From contig JAPOYU010000154.1 in assembly GCA_026706395.1 (NCBI GenBank), positions 3,596 through 67,595 on the forward strand: a DNA stretch of 64,000 nt, written 5' to 3'. Below the pieces are notes generated by a model, which saw nothing but the letters and a program-made list of their open reading frames with translations, was not told where the DNA came from and ran no database searches. This DNA comes from Chloroflexota bacterium. GTDB taxonomy: Bacteria; Chloroflexota; Anaerolineae; Aggregatilineales; Phototrophicaceae. Shown piece after piece: positions 35,099 to 44,190 of this stretch. A program made the position numbers and the translations under genes. Numbering within the stretch: position 1 is the stretch's first letter; each line of letters begins with the position of its first letter.

Positions 35099-36441
35099 GA
35101 TGCGCCTCGGCGGGCAGCGGCAGCAGCATGGGCGTCCAGCGATTCGGCCCTGGCGATGATCTGGGCCGGCCCGCTGAGAGCGCGGGCGGCGTCTTCGTCG
35201 AGCGCGATCAAGCTGGTGATCTTGACGAAATTGAGCAGGTTCAGCGGCGAGGCGAAACGGGCGGTCCCACCGGTGGGCATGATGTGGCTGGGACCGGCGA
35301 CATAGTCGCCCAGCACCTCGTAAGAATGTTCACCGAGGAAGATACCGCCGGCGTTGCGCGCCTGCCCGATCCATGACCAGGGATCCGCGACCAGCAGGCA
35401 GAGATGTTCGGCGGCGTAATCGTTCGCCAGGTCAAAGGCCTGCGCCAGGTCGCGAGTGATGACCGTTCCGCTGCGATTGAGCATGGCGCCCTGGATGATA
35501 TCGCGCCGCTCAAGGGATTCGAGCTGCCTGGTGATTTCAGTTTGCACAGCCTGCGCCAGCTCCGGACTGGGCGTCAGCAGAATGGCGGAAGCCAGCACAT
35601 CGTGTTCCGCTTGCGCGAGCAGGTCGGCGGCGGCCAGTTTCGGGTCAGCCTTTTCGTCGGCGATGACGAGGGTCTCGGTCGGCCCCAGTAAGCCGTCAAT
35701 GCCGACATCGCCATAGACTTGCTGCTTCGCCAAGGTGACGAAGAGGTTGCCGGCGCCGACGATGCTGGCCACCCGCGGAATGGCCTCCGTGCCAAAAGCC
35801 ATCGCGGCGATGGCTTGCGCGCCGCCGATGCGGTAGACCTTGTCCAGACCAGCGATCGCGGCCGCCGCCAGGATGGCGGGATGAATGTCGCTGGCGCCGC
35901 TGCCGGGCGGTGTGCAGACGATGATTTCCGGCACGCCTGCCACCTGCGCCGGGATGACGCTCATCAGCAGGGACGAGGGCAGAGGCGCCGTCCCGCCGGG
36001 CACGTAGACGCCGACCGAATCGACCGGGCGGATCAACTGACCGAGCGAGCCGTCCTGATTCACGTCGATCCAACTGTGCAGCGGCTGCTTCTGGTGGAAG
36101 GCGCGGATTCGTTCGGCGGCCAATTCCAGCGCCGCGCGCAGTTCATGGGGGATGGCAGCCAGCGCCGCCCCCAGTTCTTCCGGCGCGACTTGCAGCGCGT
36201 CGATATCTAGCCCATCGATCTTTCGATTCCATTCTCGCAACGCGCTGTCGCCGCCTTCACGGACGCTGCGGATGATGCGGCGAACGGCGTCTTCCGGCAG
36301 GATTCGCTCGCCGAAAATGTCCTCCGAGCGCTCGATGAGATGTTCCGGCACATCGGTGTCGCGCAGGGAATAGCGCCTGAGGATGCTTTCCTCAGCGGCT
36401 TTCACATCGGTGAAGATCCGCCAGGTGATGCCGCTAGACAT
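35095..36441 (-). CDS. hisD: Histidinol dehydrogenase
   Basis: A 448-residue NAD- and zinc-dependent enzyme that oxidises histidinol to histidine. Family blocks: [17 protein letters not shown], the NAD-side [20 protein letters not shown], the family's [20 protein letters not shown] and [34 protein letters not shown], and [20 protein letters not shown], where the Glu-His pair is catalytic. It ends with a typical [20 protein letters not shown] block. It is the first gene of the four-gene his operon; no attenuator-type His leader peptide was recognised in the 99-base gap upstream. Confidence 0.96.
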   Translation of the reverse strand: MSSGITWRIFTDVKAAEESILRRYSLRDTDVPEHLIERSEDIFGERILPEDAVRRIIRSVREGGDSALREWNRKIDGLDIDALQVAPEELGAALAAIPHELRAALELAAERIRAFHQKQPLHSWIDVNQDGSLGQLIRPVDSVGVYVPGGTAPLPSSLLMSVIPAQVAGVPEIIVCTPPGSGASDIHPAILAAAAIAGLDKVYRIGGAQAIAAMAFGTEAIPRVASIVGAGNLFVTLAKQQVYGDVGIDGLLGPTETLVIADEKADPKLAAADLLAQAEHDVLASAILLTPSPELAQAVQTEITRQLESLERRDIIQGAMLNRSGTVITRDLAQAFDLANDYAAEHLCLLVADPWSWIGQARNAGGIFLGEHSYEVLGDYVAGPSHIMPTGGTARFASPLNLLNFVKITSLIALDEDAARALSGPAQIIARAESLDAHAAAAARRGAS

Positions 36442-36540
36442 GTCTGCCCCTTCACGAGAGCCAATTGCGAGGCGTCATTGTAGCAGCAGGAAGACAATTC
36501 TCAACGGGAAAGACGGGCTGTGCGGCGCGTCTGCCTTTCC

Positions 36541-37434
36541 CTATTTCATCTCGTCCATCAAGTCTCTCACAGCGCTGAGCGGAGCAAGGGTCTTGGTGGT
36601 GCCGGCGTACTGGCACATCAGACTGCCGGCCGCCGCCCCCCAGCGCGTTGCGTCCGCTAGCGGCAAGCCCATGTGCAAGCCATAGACCAGGCCCGACTTG
36701 AAAACATCGCCAGCGCCGGTCGTGTCGATAGCGTCGACAGCGGGCGGCGTAATCGTCTCGACCTCTCGCTCTCGCGGCAGAACGGTCAGATCCTCGCCAG
36801 CGTTGGTGATGACGACATCGCAGCCGCCGGCCGCTTGCAGTTGGCTTGCCAGGCTCAGCGAGTTGGTATGGCGGTGCCGGCTGCGGATGATGGCGCCGGA
36901 AATCACCAGCACATCCACCAGCGGCAATATCGGATTATCGAGCTCGTAAATGTCGTTGATGAGGACGGGAATCCCCCGCTCGGCCGCCATTTCAGCCGCC
37001 TGCAGGCGCAGGGGCAGCGGACCCGATTTGTCGAGATTTAGCCATTTGACGCCCGCCAGCATTTCCTCCGATGGCGGCGTCATAAGCACTTCCGCCGGCC
37101 AGTGGGTGATGAAGCTGCGCTCGCCATCTGGCGTGACCAGACATTGGCAGCGCGGACTGCGATAGCCTTTGTGACAATTGACGAAACTCGTATCCAGATG
37201 CGGATGGGCGCGGAACACTTCGCGCACCTCATCACCCGCGCGGTCGTCGCCAAGATCGTGACCGGCCAGCCGCGTCGGCACCCCCCAGTTGTCCAGCCAG
37301 AGCGCGCTGTTCGCCGCCGCGCCGCCGACATTCTCGAAGTCCTCCGTACACCAGGCGGAATGTTCCATCGTCGGCAAGCGATTCAGCGCCACATAAATAT
37401 CGAGGTCGATTTCGCCGTAGCAGAGGATTGTCAT
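36541..37434 (-). CDS. PfkB-family carbohydrate (ribokinase-like) kinase
   Basis: A 297-residue ATP-dependent sugar or nucleoside kinase. The opening strand ILCYGEIDLDIYVALNRLP replaces the usual GE...D pattern. VGGAAANSALWLDNWGVP is PfkB signature 1 (GG.a.N.a). The C-terminal AIDTTGAGDVFKSGLVYGLH is signature 2 with the catalytic Asp in DTTGAGD. It lies between the his operon and the ADP-ribosylglycohydrolase gene on the same strand; ADP-ribosylglycohydrolase plus ribokinase-like pairs suggest ribose or nucleoside salvage (inference). A G/C-rich repeat separates the two genes. Confidence 0.88.
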   Translation of the reverse strand: MTILCYGEIDLDIYVALNRLPTMEHSAWCTEDFENVGGAAANSALWLDNWGVPTRLAGHDLGDDRAGDEVREVFRAHPHLDTSFVNCHKGYRSPRCQCLVTPDGERSFITHWPAEVLMTPPSEEMLAGVKWLNLDKSGPLPLRLQAAEMAAERGIPVLINDIYELDNPILPLVDVLVISGAIIRSRHRHTNSLSLASQLQAAGGCDVVITNAGEDLTVLPREREVETITPPAVDAIDTTGAGDVFKSGLVYGLHMGLPLADATRWGAAAGSLMCQYAGTTKTLAPLSAVRDLMDEMK

Positions 37435-37437
37435 CTT

Positions 37438-37571
37438 ACCCCCACCCTAAATCCCTCCCCCATAGAAGAGGGAGGGACTTTGCCTTAACGACGCATCGGT
37501 ATAGCTCCCCTTCCCTCTTGATGGGATGCTGTCCATAGAGATGGACAGAAGGGGTCGGGGGATGGGGGTGA
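37438..37571. repeat. G/C-rich palindromic repeat, full copy with nested hairpin
   Basis: Begins CCCCCACCCTAAATCCC and ends GGGGTCGGGGGATGGGGG; the two ends pair over the whole element. The second arm carries an extra hairpin, CTGTCCAT-AGAG-ATGGACAG (37529-37548), perfect 8 bp. It lies between the PfkB and ADP-ribosylglycohydrolase genes. Confidence 0.75.
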
Positions 37572-37576
37572 CCATA

Positions 37577-39751
37577 CTATATTGGCCGCACCTCGACTTC
37601 TTCGCAGCCGATGCGGCCCTCTTCGCAGACCAATGCGATTCCGCCGCCGTCGAAGAGCGCCTCCGGATCCTCAGCTTTGACTAGCAATTTGCCATCGAGG
37701 TAGCCGGACAGGCTGTTGCCCTCGACCTTGAGCGCAAGCTGATGTTCCTCGCCCAGCGTCCAGCCGCCGCTCGCTTGGGCCAGCACCGTATCCTCGCCTT
37801 CGAGCGTTGCGACCAGGCGCGTGCTTTCTTCATCGCAAAGCAGCGCGTAGTGACGCTTCATGCCTTGGACGCGCGCGCCCAAACCGCCGGCTTTGCACAT
37901 GTGGGGCGTCATCCTGGCGCTGACTTCGTAGTCGGTCCAATCGCGGCAGCCGTGCATCATCAGCCCGCGTCCTTCGTTTTGAATCAGGCGGTAGGTTTCC
38001 GGATAGCGATCGATGAAAACCATCTTGCCCTTGGCGGCATCCAGACCGTTCACCCAAGCCTTCTTCCACATCATGCCCCGCATCTTGCGGTCCCAGCGGG
38101 TGAAATCGTGAGCGTGGGGCCGTTTAAGACGCACATTGGGCGCGCCGTCCCAAGTCAGCCAGTCGAGATAGACGCGGCCGCTAGCGCCGCCTGCGCCCTT
38201 GATTTCGATGCCTACGTTGGCGATGGGATAGCCTTCGAGATCGGGCACTTGCCATTCCAACTCGGTAGTTCCCCCAGCGCTCAGTTGCTCCGAAGCGCCG
38301 ACCAGCGTTTCCAGCTCGTCTTCGCGATTGTAATGCTGCACGTAGATGCCGACATCAACGGTGCATGAATTGGCGCTGTCGGCGAGCGCGCGGGCGCGTA
38401 TCGTCTGGCCCGGGTAAAGCTGCGGGCTGGCGAAGAGGTTGTATCCTGGTCCCTCGAAGTGAGCGGATACGGCTGCCGATGGCACGAAGACCGCCGTGCC
38501 CACGCGGCCGACCCGGCCCGGCGCCAGCGCGGCATAATCCAAAGCCAACAGACGGTCGCCGCGATTGCTGAGATCGGGCGCCTGAACGTTGTTGATGTCG
38601 ACGACATCTCGGGCTTCGACCGAGTCGTCATTCATGAATCCCTGCACCGAGCCGGGCAGATCGAAGTGGTAACGCGCCCCGGCTTTGGGCGCGATCGGCG
38701 CCTGGCCTTGCATGGCGCGCCCGGTATTCACCAGCCGGACGGTCTGCGTAACCGCGTCGGTGATGGCGTTGCCGCCGTCGGCGGTTGGGATGTACATGCG
38801 ATCGGAGACCGGCCCGCGATAATCGGGTCCCGTGGACAAGCCGGCCAGCCCGTCCTTGATGCCCATCAAGCAGCCGATATTGCCCGAGTTGCAATCGGTA
38901 TCCCAGCCGCAGGTGTTGACGATCATCAGCGTACGCTGGAAGTCGTCATCGCCGTAAAGCAGGGAGAGTATCATCAAGCCATGGTTGGGTACCATGTGGC
39001 AATTGCCGCCGTAAATGTGATAGCCGTAGCGCTCGGCCAGCAATTCACGACCTTTCCGCCAGTCGGGTTCTTTGGCGCGCCACTCGCGGATGTCGTTGAT
39101 CATGCGATAGATGATCGAATCATTGGGGATGACTGACGCGCCGATGTCGATCAGCTTGTTGATGTCGGATTCGACGAAGGCTTGCGCTTCCATCGCCGCC
39201 AGGCATTGCGCGCCGTAGATCGCCTCCCCTCCATGGCTGACGCTGCCCGCGCGTCCGGCGAGGTCAGCGGCGAATTCGGGATCGCCCGGCGCCACCAAAG
39301 CCCAGCCGTCGATGAAGATCTGCGCGCCGATCTGCTCGGCGACCACCTTGCCGTTCAATTCGACCGAGCCGCTGAGCGGGGGTTCGTAACCTTGCTTGAG
39401 CCGGAGATAGGCGGTGTGCTCGGTGGAATTGCCCATGCCGCCCCACCAGAGCACGGTCTGCTCTTCAATGAGGTAATTCAGCCAGGTTTGGCCGATTTGC
39501 GCGGGCGAAATCTCCGGGTCGTAGCCGTAATCCTCCAGCGCGCGGATGAAGGTGAATGTGCCGGAGATGTCGTCATCGGTGACGATCAGCGGCACATTGA
39601 GCTTGTCGTGCACATAGTAATTGATTTCGCCGAGGTGCTGGCTGATGGCTTCGTAGGGCCAGCCTTCAAAGGGACGGCCAAGATAAACGCCGATGATCTT
39701 GCCCAAGACACCGGCGTATACGCGTTCGAGATAATCGGGCGGGAGGGTCAT
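37577..39751 (-). CDS. ADP-ribosylglycohydrolase family protein with beta-sandwich C-terminal region
   Basis: A 724-residue protein. Residues 1 to about 340 are the helical ADP-ribosyl-[dinitrogen reductase] hydrolase/crystallin J1 fold: VYAGVLGKIIGVYLGRPFEG, the first metal motif VTDDDISGTFTFIRAL, and the second NTCGWDTDCNSGNIGCLMGI (usual GGDTDT). The rest is beta-rich with EGPGYNLFASPQLYPGQTIR, WTDYEVSARMTPHMCKAGGL and QASGGWTLGEEHQLALKVEG, which resembles LamG/ConA-type sandwiches. There is no signal peptide. It lies directly downstream of a sugar importer, so a nucleoside- or glycoside-like substrate is more likely than protein de-ADP-ribosylation (inference). Confidence 0.82.
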   Translation of the reverse strand: MTLPPDYLERVYAGVLGKIIGVYLGRPFEGWPYEAISQHLGEINYYVHDKLNVPLIVTDDDISGTFTFIRALEDYGYDPEISPAQIGQTWLNYLIEEQTVLWWGGMGNSTEHTAYLRLKQGYEPPLSGSVELNGKVVAEQIGAQIFIDGWALVAPGDPEFAADLAGRAGSVSHGGEAIYGAQCLAAMEAQAFVESDINKLIDIGASVIPNDSIIYRMINDIREWRAKEPDWRKGRELLAERYGYHIYGGNCHMVPNHGLMILSLLYGDDDFQRTLMIVNTCGWDTDCNSGNIGCLMGIKDGLAGLSTGPDYRGPVSDRMYIPTADGGNAITDAVTQTVRLVNTGRAMQGQAPIAPKAGARYHFDLPGSVQGFMNDDSVEARDVVDINNVQAPDLSNRGDRLLALDYAALAPGRVGRVGTAVFVPSAAVSAHFEGPGYNLFASPQLYPGQTIRARALADSANSCTVDVGIYVQHYNREDELETLVGASEQLSAGGTTELEWQVPDLEGYPIANVGIEIKGAGGASGRVYLDWLTWDGAPNVRLKRPHAHDFTRWDRKMRGMMWKKAWVNGLDAAKGKMVFIDRYPETYRLIQNEGRGLMMHGCRDWTDYEVSARMTPHMCKAGGLGARVQGMKRHYALLCDEESTRLVATLEGEDTVLAQASGGWTLGEEHQLALKVEGNSLSGYLDGKLLVKAEDPEALFDGGGIALVCEEGRIGCEEVEVRPI

Positions 39752-39783
39752 ATCATTCTCCTTGCTATCAGCTTAACTGAAAC

Positions 39784-39804
39784 GAGCCAGTCAGACGCTG
39801 GCTC
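39784..39804 (-). promoter_or_regulatory. Hairpin between MalG-type permease and ADP-ribosylglycohydrolase
   Basis: GAGCCAG, seven bases, CTGGCTC: a perfect 7-bp stem in the 104-base gap. On the minus strand it is followed by GTTTCAGTT, so any terminator would be weak. Confidence 0.4.
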
Positions 39805-39855
39805 CTGCATTCTGAAATAGAGTAGGGCGCTTGACATCCGTATCGGACCGGTCCC

Positions 39856-40752
39856 TTAAGTCTTGATGCCGCCTTCTGCCAGGCCTTCGATGAATTGGCG
39901 CTGCAATGCGAGGAAAAGCACCATAACCGGGAAGATGATGATGATCGCGCCGGCGCTGGTTAAGGACCAATCGCGGTCGAAGCGGTCGACGAATTTGTAG
40001 AAGCTGGTGGTGACCGGAAATTGATTCGGATCGTGGATGAAAGTCAACGCCAGCAAGAATTCGTTCCAGACGCCCAAGCCAACCACCAAGCCAACGGTCA
40101 GGAAACCGGGCTTGGTTAGGGGTAGGACGATGCGCGTCAACACCTGGAATTCGTTGGCGCCGTCGACGCGGGCGGCGTCCTCCAGCTCGGTGGGCAAGTC
40201 GATCATGTAAGAGCGCAAGAGGAAGATGGTCAAGGGCGCGTTGCCGGCCACATAGACCATGATTAGCAGGAATCTGGCATCGACGCCAATCCGCTTTAAG
40301 GCGTTAATTTGCACGAAGAGCGGGACGATATACATCCAGAGCGGGATGGTCGAAGCGACCAGGAAGTAAAGCATGAGCAAATCGGAGCCGGGCGGTTTTT
40401 TGCGGGCCAGGGCGTAGGCCGCCAAGCCGCCCAGCACCAACTCAGCCGCGATGGTGGCCACCACGTAAATGACGCTATTTCCCATCGTGACGGCGAAATT
40501 GCCCTTGTCCCAGGCATTAGGGAAGTTTTCAGCGACGATATTGACGGGAGGGCCCAAGGGGTTTTGACCGATTTCGAGATTTGTCTTGACCGAGTTGAAA
40601 GCCAATACCAACAGCGGAACGACGGCGAAGGCGGTCAACAGCAGCAGCACGGTATGATTGAAGACCAGCAGCTTGCTGCGCTCTTTGCTCTGCCCTCGCT
40701 GAAGTACCGTGTCCCGCAGAGAGACTTTGCCGATGGCGGTCATATATCCCAT
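39856..40752 (-). CDS. Carbohydrate ABC transporter permease, MalG type
   Basis: A 298-residue inner-membrane permease. LLLLTAFAVVPLLVLAFNSV is the first helix; the EAA docking loop reads ELEDAARVDGANEFQVLTRI. About six membrane helices are visible, ending with FPVMVLFLALQRQFIEGLAE, as usual for MalG. It overlaps the MalF-type gene upstream by 13 bases and is the last transporter gene before the ADP-ribosylglycohydrolase and kinase. Confidence 0.93.
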   Translation of the reverse strand: MGYMTAIGKVSLRDTVLQRGQSKERSKLLVFNHTVLLLLTAFAVVPLLVLAFNSVKTNLEIGQNPLGPPVNIVAENFPNAWDKGNFAVTMGNSVIYVVATIAAELVLGGLAAYALARKKPPGSDLLMLYFLVASTIPLWMYIVPLFVQINALKRIGVDARFLLIMVYVAGNAPLTIFLLRSYMIDLPTELEDAARVDGANEFQVLTRIVLPLTKPGFLTVGLVVGLGVWNEFLLALTFIHDPNQFPVTTSFYKFVDRFDRDWSLTSAGAIIIIFPVMVLFLALQRQFIEGLAEGGIKT

Positions 40753-41690
40753 CCTCTCCGCCGCAAGGTGACGAAAATCATGATGATGAAGCCGGCGAAT
40801 ATGCTGATGACCACGCCCTGCGCCGCGCCGTAACCAGCCTGGAAGTGGTAAAAGGCGTTCTTGTAGAGCTGGGTGGCGATCACCTCGGAAGCGCCGGCGG
40901 GTCCTCCTTGCGTTAAAAGGAAGATGTAGTCAAAGGCCAGGAAGGACCAGATAGCCACCATCATAAACATGAAAAGCATGACCGGCCGAATGCCGGGCAA
41001 GGTGACATGGCGGAATTCGGCCCAGCGGTTGGCGCCATCGATCTTGGCGGCATCGTAAAGCACCGGCGGAATGGACTGCATCGCCGCCAGGAACAGGATC
41101 ATCAAGAAGCCCCAAAAATGCCAATTGTCAATGAAGGCGATGGAGATCAGGGCGCTCTCCCGCCGCCCCAGAAAAGCGACGCCGAAGACGTCTTCCAATC
41201 CAAGCAGACTGTCCATGGCAGCGCCGATACCTTGCCGCGGGTTCAAAAGATTCTTCCAGATTGTCGTTGTGACAACGCTGGCCAGCACATAGGGAATGAA
41301 TAGGATGCTGCGATAAATCATGCCGCCGCGCTTGATTTGCGCAAGCAACGCGGCACAGAAGAGCGCCAAAATAAAAGGCACTGTCAGGAAAAAGGCCATC
41401 CAAATGATGTTGTTGCCCAGCGCTTTTGCGAATGTTTCGTCTTCAAAAAACAATCTACTATAATTCTCCAGCCCGACGAAATTCACATTCATGCCGATAC
41501 CGGACCAATCGGTCAAGGACATGTAGATGCCCTGCGCGGCCGGTACGGCGACGACGAGAATGTGGATGATCAGCAGCGGCGAAATGAAGATCCACGGGAT
41601 AAGGACATTGCGCAAGAACTTGCGGCGCCAAGTCTCATCATTGACTTTTTCGAAAATTGCCGTCGGTATCTTCTGCAAGTAAATGGCCAA
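40740..41690 (-). CDS. Carbohydrate ABC transporter permease, MalF type
   Basis: A 316-residue permease. FLRNVLIPWIFISPLLIIHI is the first helix, followed by YMSLTDWSGIGMNVNFVGLE (the typical 'sltd..g....fvGLeNY'). The docking loop is VLYDAAKIDGANRWAEFRHV. The last helix region reads GAAQGVVISIFAGFIIMIFV. Upstream is the binding-protein gene (81-base gap with a hairpin); downstream it overlaps the MalG partner. Confidence 0.93.
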   Translation of the reverse strand: MAIYLQKIPTAIFEKVNDETWRRKFLRNVLIPWIFISPLLIIHILVVAVPAAQGIYMSLTDWSGIGMNVNFVGLENYSRLFFEDETFAKALGNNIIWMAFFLTVPFILALFCAALLAQIKRGGMIYRSILFIPYVLASVVTTTIWKNLLNPRQGIGAAMDSLLGLEDVFGVAFLGRRESALISIAFIDNWHFWGFLMILFLAAMQSIPPVLYDAAKIDGANRWAEFRHVTLPGIRPVMLFMFMMVAIWSFLAFDYIFLLTQGGPAGASEVIATQLYKNAFYHFQAGYGAAQGVVISIFAGFIIMIFVTLRRRGWDI

Positions 41691-41724
41691 AATATGCGCC
41701 TTTCTTGAGCGGCGGGCGGGGAGG

Positions 41725-41761
41725 GTTGGCGCCGGCCGCCGTGACGACAGCCAGCGCCAAC
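41725..41761 (-). promoter_or_regulatory. Stem-loop between binding-protein and permease genes
   Basis: GTTGGCGC and GCGCCAAC form a perfect 8-bp stem around a 21-base G/C-rich loop (further pairing inside). No U-run follows on the minus strand. Confidence 0.5.
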
Positions 41762-41771
41762 GTACATCGTG

Positions 41772-43067
41772 TTAGCGGGTTGGAATCGGTGGAAGGTTCC
41801 CGGCTTCAAGCTCTGCGGTCATGAGCGTATCCAAGCCCTCCAGGTATTCCATGACGGAGATTTCACCTACCCAGACGCGTTCAACTTCTTCGATGATATA
41901 GTTGAAGCCGCTGGGCGACCAGAAGGTCCAGGTGGTGTAACCGTAGCGGTCATTGGCGGAAGCGTCCGACAGCTCGGCATAGACCCTGGCGACGCGCGGG
42001 TCAAGATCGCCCATGACATCCTCTGAAATGGCGACGGGCGCTGGTCCCTTGCGGCAGGACGTCAGCATTTTGCCTTGGGTTGCGGGCGAGAAGTACCAGT
42101 TTAGGAATTTCGCAGCCGCTTCCGGATGCGGGCTGTTGGCGTTGATGGAACTGGTATTGCCCATGCCAATGGTGAAATAGTCGGTACCGTCATGGCTGGG
42201 CACAGGCACCCAGTCCCAACCTTGGCCGGACTCGCCGTGATACTCTTCCAAGCCGCGGATGGCCCAACTGCCTTCGATGTTCATCGCCGCTGTGCCATCA
42301 GCCAGCATTGCTCGCCGCGTCGTGCCCTCGTTGGTGAAGTAGAGGTCAATGCCGCCGCCGTACCAGCCGGCCTGCATGTGCGCGTCCAGCTGTTCAACGG
42401 CTTGCACCATGCTCTCGTCCGTCCAGGGGAGTTGCCCGGTCAGCGCCTTGTAGACGTTGTGGGGACCGGCGAGCTGGGTCATATACTCGCCGACGAACCA
42501 TTCGTTCGTGCCGCGCCAACTGGCGTTGCCATGCGAGAACACGATGTAACCGGCCGCAGCCACCTCTTCGCCCAGAGCGTTGAGTTCTTCCATGGTGTCG
42601 GGCGGCGTCCAGCCATTGGCCTCAAAGACGTCGGTATTGTAATAGAGCAGCAGCGTTTCCAACTCATCGGCAAGGCTGTAGAGCTGGCCATTGACCAGGC
42701 CAAGGTCGAGCGCCCAATCGAAGAAGAAGTCGCCCCAACCCATTTCATCGGCGAAGGCGTCCATGGGCGCGATCAAGCCGGCTTCCGCCAACGCGTAGGC
42801 ATAGGAAGGCCCGGGCGTCCGGACGATGTCCGGCCCGCCGCCGCCGGCTACCGCGGTGCGGGTCACGTTCCAGGTATCGGCCTGCGGTACGATCTCCAAC
42901 TGAATCGACGGGTCAATATCATTGAATTCCATCATGATGGGACCCCAGCAATCCAGCGTGGAACCTTCGCTGAACCACATGCTGACTGTGGTCACGTCTT
43001 GCGCGCCGACTGACGTCAGCATGAACAATAACAGTGCGATTGTGAGCAATAGCTTGAGACGTTTCAT
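41772..43067 (-). CDS. Extracellular sugar-binding protein of ABC importer
   Basis: A 431-residue family 1 solute-binding protein. A Sec signal peptide (MKRLKLLLTIALLLFMLTSV to GAQD) is followed by TTVSMWFSEGSTLDCWGPIM, DIDPSIQLEIVPQADTWNVT, YSLADELETLLLYYNTDVFE (the family's 'p....alyYNkd.f') and GTAAMNIEGSWAIRG. ASGGxxLA-like TIGMGNTSSINANSPHPEAA precedes the C-terminal helices. GGAGGA lies six bases before the ATG, and a good promoter is visible at 43171-43200. Sugar specificity cannot be read. Confidence 0.93.
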   Translation of the reverse strand: MKRLKLLLTIALLLFMLTSVGAQDVTTVSMWFSEGSTLDCWGPIMMEFNDIDPSIQLEIVPQADTWNVTRTAVAGGGGPDIVRTPGPSYAYALAEAGLIAPMDAFADEMGWGDFFFDWALDLGLVNGQLYSLADELETLLLYYNTDVFEANGWTPPDTMEELNALGEEVAAAGYIVFSHGNASWRGTNEWFVGEYMTQLAGPHNVYKALTGQLPWTDESMVQAVEQLDAHMQAGWYGGGIDLYFTNEGTTRRAMLADGTAAMNIEGSWAIRGLEEYHGESGQGWDWVPVPSHDGTDYFTIGMGNTSSINANSPHPEAAAKFLNWYFSPATQGKMLTSCRKGPAPVAISEDVMGDLDPRVARVYAELSDASANDRYGYTTWTFWSPSGFNYIIEEVERVWVGEISVMEYLEGLDTLMTAELEAGNLPPIPTR

Positions 43068-43170
43068 GTTTGTCCTCCTAAAATTGGTCTCACGAACTTG
43101 TGAAAGTTACAACACCGTGCATCGGTCAAAAGCGCCTCCTTTACTATGTGGTTGAATTCGATGGTGCAAA

Positions 43171-43200
43171 ATAATAGCGCAGTCTTAATCGATTTATCAA
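43171..43200 (-). promoter_or_regulatory. Sigma-70-type promoter of sugar-binding protein gene
   Basis: On the minus strand TTGATA (43200-43195), an 18-base spacer and TATTAT (43176-43171), each five of six to consensus, about 100 bases before the start codon. It separates this importer from the next one upstream. Confidence 0.6.
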
Positions 43201-43268
43201 GGTCGCTTGTCGACGATAGTCAATTTTCCCGCCCTGCGGCGAATCTACCGAAAGTTTACGCGTTCTGC

Positions 43269-44171
43269 TTAGTCCAGACCGGTCCCCGTGATCGCCTGGA
43301 CATAATAGCGCTGGAAGGGCATAACGAGCAAGATGGGCACGATCGCCGCGATCATTGAGCCGGCCAGCAGTTCGTTCCAGACCGTGCCGTACTGCCCGAT
43401 CGCCAGCGAAATCTCTACCTGGACGACGCGCATCTCTTGGCGCGGGGCGATCAGCAGGGGCCAGAAGAAGGAATTCCATTGGCTGATGAACATCAGCAAC
43501 CCGGCGGCGACGAGCACCGGTTTTGATATGGGCAGGATGATGCTGATCAAAACGCGCAGCCAGGACGCGCCATCCACGCGCGCGGCATCAATGAGTTCCT
43601 GGGGGATCTCGGCGAAGAATTGACGGAAGAGGAAAATCACCAGGCTGTTTGCCAAGCCCGGCACCAACAAGCCCTGCCAGGTGTTAATCCAGCCGAAGCT
43701 GTTGACCAGGATATAACGGGGTATCGCCGTGAGGTCGACTGGCACCATGAAGGTGAGCATGATAACCGCGAGGAAAAGGAACTGCTTGCCGCGGAACTCA
43801 AAGCGACCGAAGGCGAAACCGGCCAAGGCGTTTGCGGCGCCGCCGATGATGACGGTGGCAAAGGCGAGGAAGAAGGTATTGCCCACGGCGCGCCCGAAGC
43901 CTCTTTCGAAGAGGTTGTCGTATGCTTCCATGGTGAAATCCACCGGGAAGAGCGCGCGCCAGGAAAAGGGGTAAGCGTATTCGAAGACCTTGTGATTGGG
44001 CGTGAAAGAAGCCGCGAATGCCCACATCAAGGGCACAACCACGATGATGACGCCGATGATCAGCAGGATGTAGGCAATCGTCGGCTGTATGTACGCCGTC
44101 CAGGGCCGGACGTTTTTCTGGGCGAGCGCCTTAGCTTCAACTGATTGACCAGTGGCCGCGAATTCAGACAT
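43269..44171 (-). CDS. Carbohydrate ABC transporter permease, MalG type
   Basis: A 300-residue permease. IAYILLIIGVIIVVVPLMWA is the first helix, followed by FAASFTPNHKVFEYAYPFSW and the EAA loop ELIDAARVDGASWLRVLISI. The C-terminus MPFQRYYVQAITGTGLD is the family's 'lQryfv.Gl..GavK'-type end. I start at ATG 44171 (MSEFAATGQS); the frame extends upstream into the previous gene. It lies 19 bases after the MalF partner. Confidence 0.92.
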   Translation of the reverse strand: MSEFAATGQSVEAKALAQKNVRPWTAYIQPTIAYILLIIGVIIVVVPLMWAFAASFTPNHKVFEYAYPFSWRALFPVDFTMEAYDNLFERGFGRAVGNTFFLAFATVIIGGAANALAGFAFGRFEFRGKQFLFLAVIMLTFMVPVDLTAIPRYILVNSFGWINTWQGLLVPGLANSLVIFLFRQFFAEIPQELIDAARVDGASWLRVLISIILPISKPVLVAAGLLMFISQWNSFFWPLLIAPRQEMRVVQVEISLAIGQYGTVWNELLAGSMIAAIVPILLVMPFQRYYVQAITGTGLD

Positions 44172-44190
44172 GACAGGTTCTGGGGCAGTC

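Noticed and set aside
37438..37571. Possible CRISPR-like array at the G/C-rich repeats
   Set aside because: The copies are single, dispersed and palindromic, without regular spacers or cas genes.
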